Of a stretch of 64,000 nucleotides of DNA, positions 1-8,377 are shown piece after piece. How positions within the stretch are numbered: the first letter of the stretch is position 1; every line of letters begins with the position of its first letter. The notes below the pieces were generated by a model. It was given only the letters and a program-made list of their open reading frames with translations, made no database searches and was not told where the DNA came from. Source of the stretch: an uncultured Clostridia bacterium (GTDB lineage Bacteria > Bacillota > Clostridia > TANB77 > CAG-508); assembly GCA_948896235.1 (NCBI GenBank), contig CAQUUC010000001.1, forward strand, positions 62,001-126,000. Direction: 5' to 3'. The translations under genes were made by a program, and so were the position numbers.

Positions 1-2
1 TG

Positions 3-491
3 ATATTTGCAATCCTTACTTTTATTAGTGGAGTTTCACTATCACTAAAAAGACCAATTGAAAAGAAATTTAAAAATAGAACATTGTCATTTTTATCTTT
101 AATATACATAGGAGCGTGTATAGCAATAGGAACAATTGCAAGTTTATATAAAGGTGTTACAATAATACCAATTGTATTAATAATGTATGCTGTACAACGA
201 ATGAGTACATCGATATGGTATATATTAGAAACTAAATATTTAAGGAACTTTACAAATGAAGAAATGAGAAACAAAATAACGGGGGCCTATGAATTTGTTG
301 GAGGAATAGCAGCAAGTATTTTTTCAATTTTAGGAGGATTACTTTTAGAAGTATTTAAAGTTGAAAATGCGTTTTTAGTTGTAGGATTATTTTCACTTGC
401 TTGTATGGTAGTAGTTTTAGATTATATGAGAAAAAGATTTGGTTTGAAACCAGAAGAGTATAAAAAAGAAGACCTAGAATTTACAGAATAA
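3..491 (+). CDS. MFS-type transporter, C-terminal part (5' cut by window edge)
   Basis: The reading frame is open from the left edge, so the gene starts outside the window. About 163 codons remain. They show several hydrophobic helices (for example SLIYIGACIAIGTIAS and FSILGGLLLEVF) separated by short charged loops, and end in a charged tail rich in Lys and Glu. This is the pattern of the last four to five helices of a major facilitator superfamily exporter. The segment NEEMRNKITGAYEFVGGIAAS resembles the loop where many MFS drug exporters carry an R/K-rich motif. The substrate cannot be read from the tail. Direction and spacing suggest it ends its transcript before the relic that follows. 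Confidence 0.6.
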   Translation: MFAILTFISGVSLSLKRPIEKKFKNRTLSFLSLIYIGACIAIGTIASLYKGVTIIPIVLIMYAVQRMSTSIWYILETKYLRNFTNEEMRNKITGAYEFVGGIAASIFSILGGLLLEVFKVENAFLVVGLFSLACMVVVLDYMRKRFGLKPEEYKKEDLEFTE

Positions 492-591
492 CATTAAGAG
501 AGGAATGTAAAAAAGCAGCAAAAGATTATGGATATGAAGTAGGAAAAATATGAAAGAGAAAAATGTGATTTTTAATAAGCTAAGTGAATAA
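492..591 (+). pseudogene. Relic of a DUF7662-like small protein
   Basis: Right after the MFS stop, a short stretch can be read as KDYGYEVGKI and then, in another frame, MKEKNVIFNKL. The intact paralogue at 36165..36368 has KEYGYEVGKISMKEKTVMFNKI at its C-terminus. The relic keeps only this last third and has lost about 4 bases between KI and MKEK, which shifts the frame. It is therefore a decayed 3' end of that family, left by deletion or recombination. The link rests on alignment by eye. Confidence 0.6.
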
Positions 592-614
592 ACTAGGATA
601 TAAGGAGGACGCAT

Positions 615-1252
615 ATGAAAGTATTGTTAGTAAATGGAGGACCACACGAAAAAGGATGTACATATACAGCATTAGAAGAAGTTTCAAAAACATTAAAGGA
701 AGAGGGAATAGAGACAGAGATTTTTTGGATTGGAAATAAACCAGTACGGAGGATGTATTGCTTGTAAAAAATGTAAAGAGCTTGGTAGATGTGTATTTAA
801 TGATGTTGTAAATGAGTTTGTGGAAAAGGCTGAAAATGCAAACGGATTTATATTTGGTAGTCCAGTACATTATGCAGGAGCTTCGGGAAATATAACAGGA
901 TTTATGGATAGAGTATTTTATTCAAGTTCTCAGGCACGGAAAAGGTAAGATATTTTTATTTAAACCAGCAGCTACTGTAATATCTGCAAGAAGAGCAGGA
1001 ACAACTGCAACATATGATCAGCTAAATAAATATTTTGGAATTACACAAATGCCAATTATTTCGTCAAGGTATTGGAATATGGTGCATGGCCAGACACCAG
1101 ATGATGTAAAAAAAGATGAAGAAGGTATGCAAATTATGAGAATTCTTGGAAGAAATATGGCATATTTTTTAAAATGTATAGAAGCTGGAAAGAAAAATGG
1201 AGTTGAAATACCAAGTCAAGAAAAAACTAACTTCACAAATTTTATTAAATAG
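615..1252 (+). CDS. Flavodoxin-like NAD(P)H-dependent FMN reductase, two CGG +1 frameshift sites
   Basis: Read in one frame this gene breaks twice. If the C of CGG is skipped at 747 and again at 937, a continuous protein of about 211 residues appears. It has an N-terminal flavin-binding strand (MKVLLVNGGPHEKGCTYTA), GGCIACKKC, FGSPVHYAGASG, MDRVF and a C-terminal ARRAGTTATYDQLNKYF/SSRYWNMVHG segment. This order and length match the iron-sulfur flavoprotein/FMN reductase family, which transfers electrons from NAD(P)H through FMN. RBS AAGGAGG lies at 602-608. No other damage is visible, which argues against an old pseudogene. It may be a real pseudogene, a sequencing error, or a recoded gene; the six-site pattern in the window favours recoding. 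Confidence 0.7.
747..749 (+). other. In-frame CGG at +1 frameshift site 1
   Basis: Context is CCA GTA CGG AGG in the zero frame, which reaches a stop six codons later. Skipping the C gives CCA GTA GGA GGA TGT, that is P-V-G-G-C, the expected flavoprotein sequence before IACKKC. The glycine codon is GGA. Confidence 0.75.
937..939 (+). other. In-frame CGG at +1 frameshift site 2
   Basis: Context is CAG GCA CGG AAA AGG TAA. Skipping the C gives CAG GCA GGA AAA GGT AAG, Q-A-G-K-G-K, running into IFLFKPAATVISARRAG as expected for the family. It is the second such site in the same gene. Confidence 0.75.
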
Positions 1253-1344
1253 GATGTATTAAGCTAGTTGCAATTCAAGCTATCTTATGAAGGTGTGCAA
1301 GAAATTTTTTTATGTATTAAGATTAACATTAATAAATCTACATA

Positions 1345-1390
1345 AAAATAGAACAATTATATTGATAATTGTTCTATTTTGTGTTAAGAT
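1345..1390 (+). promoter_or_regulatory. Fused hairpin terminator and promoter before MATE gene
   Basis: A perfect 16-bp inverted repeat (arms 1345-1360 and 1365-1380) ends in TTTT and can act as terminator for the reductase gene. Its loop and right arm hold TTGATA (1362-1367), and TAAGAT follows 17 bases later (1385-1390), so the same DNA can act as a sigma-A promoter for the MATE gene. The region 1253-1439 holds nothing else recognisable. Confidence 0.55.
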
Positions 1391-1439
1391 AGCAAACAGC
1401 ACATTTGGAAACTAAAGAAAGGAGAAAAAGATTTACAAA

Positions 1440-2765
1440 ATGGAATTATCAGATCATTTTACATATAAGAAATTAATAAGATTTACAATACCAACAATTG
1501 TAATGATGATATTTACATCAATATATGGAATAGTAGATGGAATATTTGTATCGAACCAGGTAGGTGCAGACGCATTTGCATCAGTTAATTTAATTATGCC
1601 AGCATTAATGATTTTAGGAACAATAGGTTTTATGATTGGAACAGGTGGAAGTGCCTTAGTTTCAAAAACAATAGGAGAAGGAGACAAGAAAAAAGCAAAT
1701 GAATATTTTTCAATGCTAGTATATTTACTAGTTATAATAGGTTCAGTATTAACAATTATAGGAATATTTCTAATAAAACCAGCCTCTTGTTTGTTAGGGG
1801 CAGATGATAATATGATTAAGGATTGTGTAACTTATGGAACTACTATAATTTTATTTTTAGTACCATTTGTATTACAAAATTGTTTTCAAAGTTTTATAAT
1901 TGTTGCAGGAAAACCTACATTTGGATTAGTTGTATCAATTATTATGGGATTAACCAATATGTTCTTAGACTTTTTATTTATGTATGTATTTAAAATGGGA
2001 GTGTTTGGTGCAGCACTTGCAACAGGAATAAGCCAATCCATAGGATGTATTGTACCACTTGCGTATTTTATAAATAAAAATAATACATCAATAAGATTGG
2101 TAAAAGCAAAATTTGATGGAAAAGCAATTTTACAGTCTTGTATAAATGGTTCATCTGAAATGTTAACAAATTTATCTATGTCGCTGGTTAATATGTTATA
2201 CAATATACAACTTATGAAGTATATAGGTTCAAATGGTGTTGTGGCATACGGAATTATTATGTACGTTGGTTTTATATTTGTAGGAACATATCTGGGATAT
2301 AGTGTAGGAACAGCACCAATTATAGGATATCACTATGGAGCAGGAAATACTGACGAATTGAAAAGCCTATTAAAGAAAAGCCTAAGATTAATATTAGTAA
2401 CTTCGGTTGTTATGACAGGGCTTGCTGAAATATCGTCAAAATTATTAGCATCAATATTTGTAAGCTATGATGTAGAATTACTTGAAATGACAACTAGAGC
2501 AATTAGATTATTTTCATTAGCATATATTATTAGTGGATTTAATATATTTGCATCATCATTCTTTACAGCATTAAATAATGGAGTAGTTTCGGGAGTTATA
2601 TCTTTTTTAAGAACATTGGTATTTGGCATTGCTATGATATTACTACTTCCTCTAATTATAGGAATAGACGGGCTATGGCTTGCTGTAGTTTTTGCTGAAA
2701 TATTAGCATTAATAGTTAGTTTTATATTTTTGAAAGTAAATAAAAAGAAATATCATTATGCTTAA
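1440..2765 (+). CDS. MATE family multidrug/sodium antiporter
   Basis: 441 residues, the usual MATE length. There are twelve predicted hydrophobic helices in two similar halves, starting with FTIPTIVMMIFTSIYGIVDG and VSNQVGADAFASVNL, which is typical of the MepA-like branch (helix 1 plus the GxxAxAAxxL-like loop). These proteins sit in the cytoplasmic membrane and expel cationic drugs or metabolites with sodium or proton influx. An RBS-like AAAGGAG lies at 1418-1424, 15 bases from the ATG, which is somewhat far. The gene is single, preceded by a hairpin promoter and followed by a strong terminator. The substrate is unknown. Confidence 0.9.
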   Translation: MELSDHFTYKKLIRFTIPTIVMMIFTSIYGIVDGIFVSNQVGADAFASVNLIMPALMILGTIGFMIGTGGSALVSKTIGEGDKKKANEYFSMLVYLLVIIGSVLTIIGIFLIKPASCLLGADDNMIKDCVTYGTTIILFLVPFVLQNCFQSFIIVAGKPTFGLVVSIIMGLTNMFLDFLFMYVFKMGVFGAALATGISQSIGCIVPLAYFINKNNTSIRLVKAKFDGKAILQSCINGSSEMLTNLSMSLVNMLYNIQLMKYIGSNGVVAYGIIMYVGFIFVGTYLGYSVGTAPIIGYHYGAGNTDELKSLLKKSLRLILVTSVVMTGLAEISSKLLASIFVSYDVELLEMTTRAIRLFSLAYIISGFNIFASSFFTALNNGVVSGVISFLRTLVFGIAMILLLPLIIGIDGLWLAVVFAEILALIVSFIFLKVNKKKYHYA

Positions 2766-2772
2766 AATTTTA

Positions 2773-2799
2773 ATGACCCACATATATGGGTCATTTTTC
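2773..2799. terminator. Rho-independent terminator (probably bidirectional)
   Basis: ATGACCCA and TGGGTCAT (2773-2780, 2787-2794) form a perfect 8-bp stem with a 6-base loop, followed by a T run and preceded by an A/T-rich stretch. It lies between the MATE gene and the convergent cotF-like gene and may serve both. Confidence 0.8.
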
Positions 2800-3351
2800 T
2801 TATAGAGAAATTGGATTATAAATGCTAGATATAGTGCCTGTTTGTTCACCAGTTGTTACAACAATTGGATAATAATTATTTTTAGCCATCCATTCATATA
2901 CTTCATAAGAATGATTACAACTCATTGTATACGCATCCTTTAAAAATTGTCTTAGTTTTGGATTAGTAGCTTCCATTGAAGAAATAGCATATTCTTTGCC
3001 AGCTCTTTTAAGAGTTAAAAAATAAGATAAAGCAATTTCTCTATCTGTTAATTTAGTAACATTAGTATTAACACTAATAGATGTAGCTTGCTTTGTTTCA
3101 TTAACATTACTAGAGAAAATAGAAGTATTTAATTCTGGAACATTTAATTTTCCTGTGGCAGTATCAACATTTTTTACAAATTCTACTTTTTTATTGTAAT
3201 CTTCAATATGAAGTGGAAAATGAGTATTTAATATAGATTTTAATTCTTCATCAGTAACTTGATTTTTAAATAATGACATACAAGTAATTGTGTTAACACA
3301 ACTTGTAATTAATTCATTTAAATAACTTAATTCACATATTGTTAATTTCAT
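2800..3351 (-). CDS. CotF-like spore coat protein
   Basis: 183 residues from the ATG at 3351, chosen because GGAGGTGTTTTT stands directly before it. Two helical halves carry the pattern of coat F domain proteins, notably REIALSYFLTLKRAGKEYAI, ATNPKLRQFLKDAY and a C-terminal HSYEVYEWMAKNNYYPI. This ferritin-like helical family is found in the spore coat or in spore-associated layers of Bacilli and Clostridia. No signal peptide is seen. It supports a spore-forming host. It stands alone, with its 3' end at the terminator shared with the MATE gene. The exact coat location is unknown. Confidence 0.75.
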   Translation of the reverse strand: MKLTICELSYLNELITSCVNTITCMSLFKNQVTDEELKSILNTHFPLHIEDYNKKVEFVKNVDTATGKLNVPELNTSIFSSNVNETKQATSISVNTNVTKLTDREIALSYFLTLKRAGKEYAISSMEATNPKLRQFLKDAYTMSCNHSYEVYEWMAKNNYYPIVVTTGEQTGTISSIYNPISL

Positions 3352-3516
3352 AAAAACACCTCCAAGTTTTATAAAAAATAGTATAACCCATAAAAAAAAC
3401 AATATACTATTGAAAGTTGCAAAATAAATTTATAAAAAATCAAAAGAAACTATTGCTTTGAGTTAACTCTAAGTGATATATAATATGTAGATAAAAATAA
3501 AGAGAGGAAGGATAAA

Positions 3517-4398
3517 ATGGAAAAAGCAAAAGTTTATTTTACAAGGGAGATAACACCAGAAAATGTAGTTAAAATGTATCAAGCATTAAATAAAGAATTG
3601 CCAGGGAAAGTTGCTGTTAAAGTACATTCAGGAGAAGAAGGAAACCAAAACTATCTTCACCCAGAATTTATGAAACAAATAGTAGAATATGTAAATGGAA
3701 CGATAGTAGAATGTAATACAGCATATGAAGGAGAAAGAAATACTACTGATAAGCATCAAAAATTAATGGAAAAACACGGCTGGAGTAAATACTTTGATGT
3801 TGATATTTTAGATGCTGAAGGAGCTGACAAAATATTAGAGATACCAAATGGTAAAGTGATTAACGAAAACTATGTTGGAAAAAACATAGATAATTATGAT
3901 TCAATGCTTGTATTATCACACTTTAAAGGTCATCCAATGGGAGGATATGGTGGAGCATTAAAACAATTATCAATTGGTGTTGCATCATCTGAAGGAAAAG
4001 CATGGATACATTCTGCTGGAAAAACAAAAGACCAGAAAATATTATGGGATAATATTGCAAAGCAAGATGAATTCTTAGAAGCTATGGCGGATAGTGCATC
4101 TTCTGTTGTAAATTATTTTAAAGATAAAATAGCTTATATAAATATTATGTGTAATATGAGTGTGGATTGTGATTGTTGTTCAGTAGCAGAGGATCCTTGT
4201 ATAAAAGATATAGGAATTTTAGCAAGTTTAGATCCTGTTGCAATTGACCAAGCTTGTATTGATTTAGTTAAAAATTCAAACGATGAGGGAAAAGCACATT
4301 TCTTAGAAAGAGTTGAATCAAGACATGGAACACATACAATAGATGTAGCAGAAGAATTAGGTGTTGGAACAAAACAATATGAGCTTATAGAGTTATAA
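3517..4398 (+). CDS. DUF362 domain protein (putative Fe-S centre protein)
   Basis: 293 residues. It has the DUF362 pattern: an N-terminal strand with KVAVKVHSGEEGNQNYLHPEF, a central LSHFKGHPMGGYGGALKQLSIG, and a C-terminal cysteine cluster CNMSVDCDCC followed by SLDPVAIDQACIDLV. The cysteines may bind an iron-sulfur cluster, but the family has no firmly known reaction. RBS GAGAGGAAGG lies before the ATG. The next gene starts 13 bases after the stop, so this gene, the ECF S-component and the DUF1893 gene form an operon. Confidence 0.85.
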   Translation: MEKAKVYFTREITPENVVKMYQALNKELPGKVAVKVHSGEEGNQNYLHPEFMKQIVEYVNGTIVECNTAYEGERNTTDKHQKLMEKHGWSKYFDVDILDAEGADKILEIPNGKVINENYVGKNIDNYDSMLVLSHFKGHPMGGYGGALKQLSIGVASSEGKAWIHSAGKTKDQKILWDNIAKQDEFLEAMADSASSVVNYFKDKIAYINIMCNMSVDCDCCSVAEDPCIKDIGILASLDPVAIDQACIDLVKNSNDEGKAHFLERVESRHGTHTIDVAEELGVGTKQYELIEL

Positions 4399-4411
4399 GG
4401 AGGATTAATTT

Positions 4412-4975
4412 ATGAAAGAAAGAGTATTAGAAAAAAATAATTGTTTATCACAAATATTATCAGCTAAAAAAGCAAAATACATTATAGGAACAATTTTATT
4501 ATCAGGTATAGGAATTACACTTCCTAGAGTATTTCACATATTAGCTGGAAATACAGCAGGTGCTACATTTTTACCAATGCACATTGCAGTACTAATTGCA
4601 GCACTAACATTTGGAATTACAAGTAGTACTATTGTTGCAGGAAGTTCTGTAATATTTAGTTACTTATTAACAGGAATGCCAAGTCTTGCAAGATTACCAT
4701 ATATGTTAATAGAGTTACTAATTTATGCGGTTTTGCTTAGTATATTTAACAAAAAATTTAATTCATATATATCATTAATTGCTACAATTATATTAGGAAG
4801 AGTAATTTATGCAGGGGTATTAGCATTTTCAGTAAATGTACTGGGCTTATCTACTTATGGAATTTCTGTTATAGAAAGTATTAAGGTAGGATTACTGGGA
4901 ATTATAATACAATTACTATTTATTCCTATAATTGCAAAAATAATCAACGAAAGGTTACAATTAAAAAATGACTAA
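4412..4975 (+). CDS. ECF transporter S-component-like membrane protein
   Basis: 187 residues with five to six hydrophobic helices. The segment FLPMHIAVLIAALTFG followed by SGVI-like and LTGMPSLARLPYMLIELLIYA resembles vitamin-type ECF S-components, the substrate-binding membrane subunit that pairs with a shared EcfT/A module encoded elsewhere. The first 15 residues are charged and cytoplasmic. RBS AAGGAGG is close to the ATG. The stop overlaps the next start by 8 bases, pointing to translational coupling with the DUF1893 gene. The ligand is not evident. Confidence 0.7.
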   Translation: MKERVLEKNNCLSQILSAKKAKYIIGTILLSGIGITLPRVFHILAGNTAGATFLPMHIAVLIAALTFGITSSTIVAGSSVIFSYLLTGMPSLARLPYMLIELLIYAVLLSIFNKKFNSYISLIATIILGRVIYAGVLAFSVNVLGLSTYGISVIESIKVGLLGIIIQLLFIPIIAKIINERLQLKND

Positions 4976-5372
4976 TTTAGAAATTGTAAAAGAAAAATTA
5001 TATGAAGATAATGCAAGTTTAGTAGTAATTTTTAAAGGTGGAACTTGTAAAAAATATTATCATAGAAGAGTAGAGGATATTGTATCTATATTAAAAGAAG
5101 ATAAAGACGCATTAAAGGGTGCTATAATTGCTGATAAAGTAATAGGAAAAGTTGCAGGAAGTATTCTAACAGTAGCAGGGGTAAGTGAGATATATGCAGA
5201 TGTAATAAGTAAATTTGCAATACCTGTTTTAGAGGAATATGGTATTAAATACGAATATAAAAATAAAGTAGATTTTATTATAAATAATGATAAAACAGGA
5301 ATGTGCCCAATGGAAAATAAATTTAAGGATGAAATAGATTTAAATAATATCTATAATTATTTTGTTAAATAA
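4968..5372 (+). CDS. DUF1893 domain protein
   Basis: 134 residues matching the DUF1893 family throughout: SLVVIFKGGTCKKYYHRRV, DALKGAIIADKVIGKVAG, GVSEIYADVISKFAIPVLEE and a C-terminal DKTGMCPMENKF with one conserved cysteine. The family is related in fold to cytidine-deaminase-like proteins, but its reaction is unknown. It overlaps the ECF S-component gene by 8 bases. The pairing suggests a link to uptake or handling of a small nutrient, which is inference from context. Confidence 0.8.
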   Translation: MTNLEIVKEKLYEDNASLVVIFKGGTCKKYYHRRVEDIVSILKEDKDALKGAIIADKVIGKVAGSILTVAGVSEIYADVISKFAIPVLEEYGIKYEYKNKVDFIINNDKTGMCPMENKFKDEIDLNNIYNYFVK

Positions 5373-5540
5373 AAATAGAATTAGTTAGAAATAAATTATG
5401 ATTTTACAATTAACCTATTTACAGTTTTTACAATAAAATTCTTGATTATTATTATAAAATATGTTATATTTAAAATGCAAATGATAGCAATAAATTTATA
5501 TAAATTGCATATAATAAAATTGCTATATAGTAGCAAAAAA

Positions 5541-5645
5541 AGTGGTGAATCCAGCCATAAATTGGAATTTAAAAAAGCGGTGAATCCAGCCATAAATTGG
5601 AACTTAAAAAAGAGGTGTTTCCAGCCATAAATTGGAATTTAAAAA
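5541..5645 (+). ncRNA. toxI: Type III antitoxin RNA (toxI/antiQ-like), three 35-bp tandem repeats
   Basis: Three head-to-tail copies of exactly 35 bp start at 5541, 5576 and 5611. Each contains a conserved GAATCCAGCCATAAATTGG core (TTTCC in copy 3) and ends in an A-rich run. The copies differ at only a few positions and there are no spacers, so this is not a CRISPR array. A hairpin terminator follows and then a ToxN/AbiQ gene, which is the standard order of type III toxin-antitoxin loci: the repeats are processed into RNA units of about 35 nt that bind and inhibit the toxin. A promoter must lie in the A/T-rich 5400-5540 region, but I could not fix its boxes. Confidence 0.9.
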
Positions 5646-5650
5646 AGAAA

Positions 5651-5681
5651 GATTGGAGGAATTAACGACTCCAATCGTTTT
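5651..5681 (+). terminator. Attenuating terminator between toxI and toxN
   Basis: GATTGGAG (5651-5658) and CTCCAATC (5669-5676) form an 8-bp stem with a 10-base loop, followed by GTTTT. In type III modules such a leaky terminator keeps antitoxin RNA in excess over toxin mRNA. Confidence 0.85.
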
Positions 5682-5707
5682 ATATTATAAGTGGGGAGGT
5701 GAAAAAT

Positions 5708-6220
5708 ATGATTAGAAATCTTAAAATTGTAAGAGTTGATTCAAAATATTGTGATTACATAAGAAAATTTGATAATAAAGTATCATATAATAAAAATGAA
5801 AAACAATTAAGACCTTTTATAGGAATACTATTCGAAATAGATAATTGTGAGTATTTTGCACCATTATCTAGCCCAAAACCTAAACATAATAAGATGAAAA
5901 GTACGATAGACTTTTTAAAAATTAAAGATGGTGAATTAGGTGTAGTTAATTTTAACAATATGATACCAGTAAAAGAAAATAACTATTATTTAATAGACTT
6001 AAACAAAGAAAATTTAAAAGAAGAAGAATTAAAATATCAAAAATTGCTAAAACAACAATTAAGTTGGCTAAATGCAAATTATGACCAAGTAAAAAACAAA
6101 TCTTTTAAATTATATCAATTATATAATAGTGAAAAATTACCAGAAACTATAAAAGCAAGATGCTGTAATTTTAAACTATTAGAGGAAAAATGTGTAGAAT
6201 ACAATATGAAAAAGTGCTAG
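5708..6220 (+). CDS. toxN: Type III toxin ToxN/AbiQ family endoribonuclease
   Basis: 170 residues, the usual ToxN/AbiQ length. Family motifs are in order: KIVRVDSKYCDYIRKFD, RPFIGILFEIDNCEYFAPL, SSPKPKHNKM with the conserved basic patch, MIPV, and a C-terminal CCNFKLLEEKC. The toxin is a cytoplasmic sequence-specific RNase held inactive by the toxI RNA and often serves in phage abortive infection. The ATG at 5708 is chosen because GGGGAGG lies 8 bases upstream; a GTG at 5699 overlaps the RBS. The gene converges on the DNA-metabolism gene at 6237, leaving only 16 bases. Confidence 0.9.
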   Translation: MIRNLKIVRVDSKYCDYIRKFDNKVSYNKNEKQLRPFIGILFEIDNCEYFAPLSSPKPKHNKMKSTIDFLKIKDGELGVVNFNNMIPVKENNYYLIDLNKENLKEEELKYQKLLKQQLSWLNANYDQVKNKSFKLYQLYNSEKLPETIKARCCNFKLLEEKCVEYNMKKC

Positions 6221-6236
6221 ATTTATTTTTTAACTA

Positions 6237-6992
6237 CTATAAATCCTCAACTAAATCTTGCCAATATTTTTTAGGCATAAACTGCATTCTTAATTTAGAA
6301 TTTTTTCTTTCTTTAATTCCAATCGATTTATAAAAAGTTTTCCATAAAGATTGATAATATAGTTCTTCTTCTGGTAAAGAGGTAATTTTTAGATTATCTG
6401 CTTCTATAATAATATAATCTTTTTTGTTATATAATAGAGCAATATTTCTAATTTTATCGTGTATTATAAGGTTTTCGTTTGGAAGTCTTTTAATAAAATG
6501 ATGTCCTAATAATTCTAATATGTTATTATCTGGATGAATTTTAGCATAAAACATACCATTAGATAGCTTCATAAATCTAACTAATCCACATAACCTATGA
6601 AATTCACCAAAAACACGTTTACTGGTTTTTTCTAGTTTTAATACAGTATCGTTTGTTAATAAATGATCCAATTTATTGCCAATTTGAAATCCTAAAAGAA
6701 GATATTGAACAATATAGATTTCTTTATTTATAACATTAGATAAAAACATATGATAAGCAGTATATAGTGCATGATAGGATATGTTTTTTAGTATCCCAGA
6801 GGAAATTCTATTTGCTTTTTCATCATCAGTTTTTATAAGTTGATATTCACAAAATAAATCTAATTCAAAATTGGAAGTAACAATTCTATTAGGTATGGTT
6901 TTGGAAACATAACTATCGAAAACAATAGTAAGTAGGCCATTAAAAGAGCCATCATATATATATGCGACATCTACAAATTTCCACTGATACAT
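6237..6992 (-). CDS. TIGR03915-type DNA metabolism protein (DUF4130)
   Basis: 251 residues. The order YIYDGSFNGLLTIVFDSY near the N-terminus, FGEFHRLCGLVRF in the middle, HPDNNILELLGHHF, and a C-terminal LWKTFYKSIGIKER...QFMPKKYW matches the family always found beside a radical SAM protein (TIGR03916). Members lie next to or fused to uracil-DNA-glycosylase-like domains, suggesting a role in DNA repair or base modification; the reaction is unproven. Its start overlaps the end of the upstream radical SAM gene by 22 bases, with AAAGGAG before the ATG, so the two are translated from one message. Confidence 0.85.
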   Translation of the reverse strand: MYQWKFVDVAYIYDGSFNGLLTIVFDSYVSKTIPNRIVTSNFELDLFCEYQLIKTDDEKANRISSGILKNISYHALYTAYHMFLSNVINKEIYIVQYLLLGFQIGNKLDHLLTNDTVLKLEKTSKRVFGEFHRLCGLVRFMKLSNGMFYAKIHPDNNILELLGHHFIKRLPNENLIIHDKIRNIALLYNKKDYIIIEADNLKITSLPEEELYYQSLWKTFYKSIGIKERKNSKLRMQFMPKKYWQDLVEDL

Positions 6993-8270
6993 TTTATAAC
7001 ATCTCCTTTTGTGGGTTTAAGGGTATCAAATAAAGATAGTTGTTTTGCCTCTTGAAAAACAGATAAACTTCTTCTCTCTTGATACAATAAATTAGTTTCA
7101 ATAAAAGCAGAATTTAAGAAGCTTGCATGATTAAAATATTTTCCACTACAGGTAATAAAATAAATAGCACGTTTTAAAACAATTCCAAGTCCTTTTAAGT
7201 TATCAAAATTTAAATTAAAGTTTCTTCTTGCACGAATAATACGTTTAGCACTTGTAACACCAATTCCAGGAACACGAAGTAAAGTATAAAAGTCAGCTGT
7301 ATTTACATCTACAGGAAAGCATTCTAAATGTCTTAAAGCCCATTCACATTTGGGATCTAACAAATTATTGAAATTAGGATGAGTTTCATCTAAAAGTTCT
7401 TCTGCTTTAAAACCATAAAAACGAAGTAACCAGTCAGCTTGATAAAGCCTATTTTCACGAAGTAGAGGAGGTGTTTCTAAAGTTGGTAAGTTAGAATCTT
7501 GATTAACAGATACATAAGCAGAATAGTAAACTCTTTTTAAAGAATACTTTTGGTAAAGGCTTTGTGATAAGCGAAGTATTTTTAAATCAGATTCTGGACT
7601 AGCACCAATCATAACTTGTGTTGTTTGTCCGTGCAGGAACAAAACGTTTTGCATACTGTGATTTTTCTTCTTTTGAAATTTCAATATTACTAGAGATATG
7701 TCCCATAGGTGTAAAAATTCCATTCTTCTCTTTTTGTGGAGCTAATAGTTTTAAACTATCATTAGAAGGAAGTTCTATATTAATGCTCATACGATCTACT
7801 AAGTTTCCTAATTTATCTATTAATTCTTTACTAGCACCAGGAATTGCTTTTGTATGTATATACCCATTAAAATTGTATTCATTTCTTAAAATATAGATAG
7901 CTTTATATAATTGTTCCATTGTGTAATCAGGGGATTTTATAACAGCAGAACTTAAAAAAAGTCCTTCAATATAATTTCTTTTATAAAATTCAATTGTAAG
8001 ATCTGCCACTTCTCTTGGAGTAAAGGTTGCTCTTTTTACACTATTTGAAGAACGATTTATACAATATTTACAATCATAAATACAAGCATTTGTCATTAAA
8101 ATTTTAAGTAATGAAATACACCTGCCATCACTAGCCCAGCTATGGCAGATACCAGAAACTTTTCCGTTACCAATTCCATTTTTATTAATACGTTTACTAC
8201 CACTAGAACTACAAGAAACATCATATTTTGCAGAATCAGCCAATATATTTAATTTATCCATCATATCCAT
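6971..8270 (-). CDS. Radical SAM DNA repair/modification protein (TIGR03916), CGG +1 frameshift
   Basis: Two overlapping frames join into one protein of about 432 residues if the C of the CGG codon at 7631-7629 is skipped. The N-terminal part has the radical SAM cluster motif NACIYDCKYC (C-x3-C-x2-C), which binds a 4Fe-4S cluster that cleaves S-adenosylmethionine. The C-terminal part ends in a helix-hairpin-helix, LRVPGIGVTSAKRIIRARR, expected to bind DNA. The family is the fixed partner of the downstream TIGR03915 gene. The break falls at VPAG/QTTQVMIGAS, a conserved stretch, and both halves are otherwise intact, so loss of function is not obvious. GGAGG stands before the ATG at 8270. Confidence 0.8.
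7629..7631 (-). other. In-frame CGG at +1 frameshift site 3
   Basis: On the minus strand the zero frame reads GTT CCT GCA CGG ACA AAC and stops ten codons after the CGG. Skipping the C gives CCT GCA GGA CAA ACA ACA CAA GTT ATG, P-A-G-Q-T-T-Q-V-M, the radical SAM family sequence. Glycine codon GGA. Confidence 0.75.
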
Positions 8271-8377
8271 AAAAAACCTCCATCAAAAGTAATCAGATAC
8301 ACCAAACAATTTTTCTAAAAATAGTATATCATACAAACATATGTTTATGCAAGATGGGAATTATTTTTTTAAAATTA

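Noticed and set aside
841..900. Other CGG occurrences (e.g. AAC GGA, TCG GGA) as further shift sites
   Set aside because: They are out of frame in intact genes and need no shift.
5541..5645. CRISPR array
   Set aside because: The 35-bp units are directly adjacent with no spacers, and a ToxN gene follows; it is a type III antitoxin RNA.
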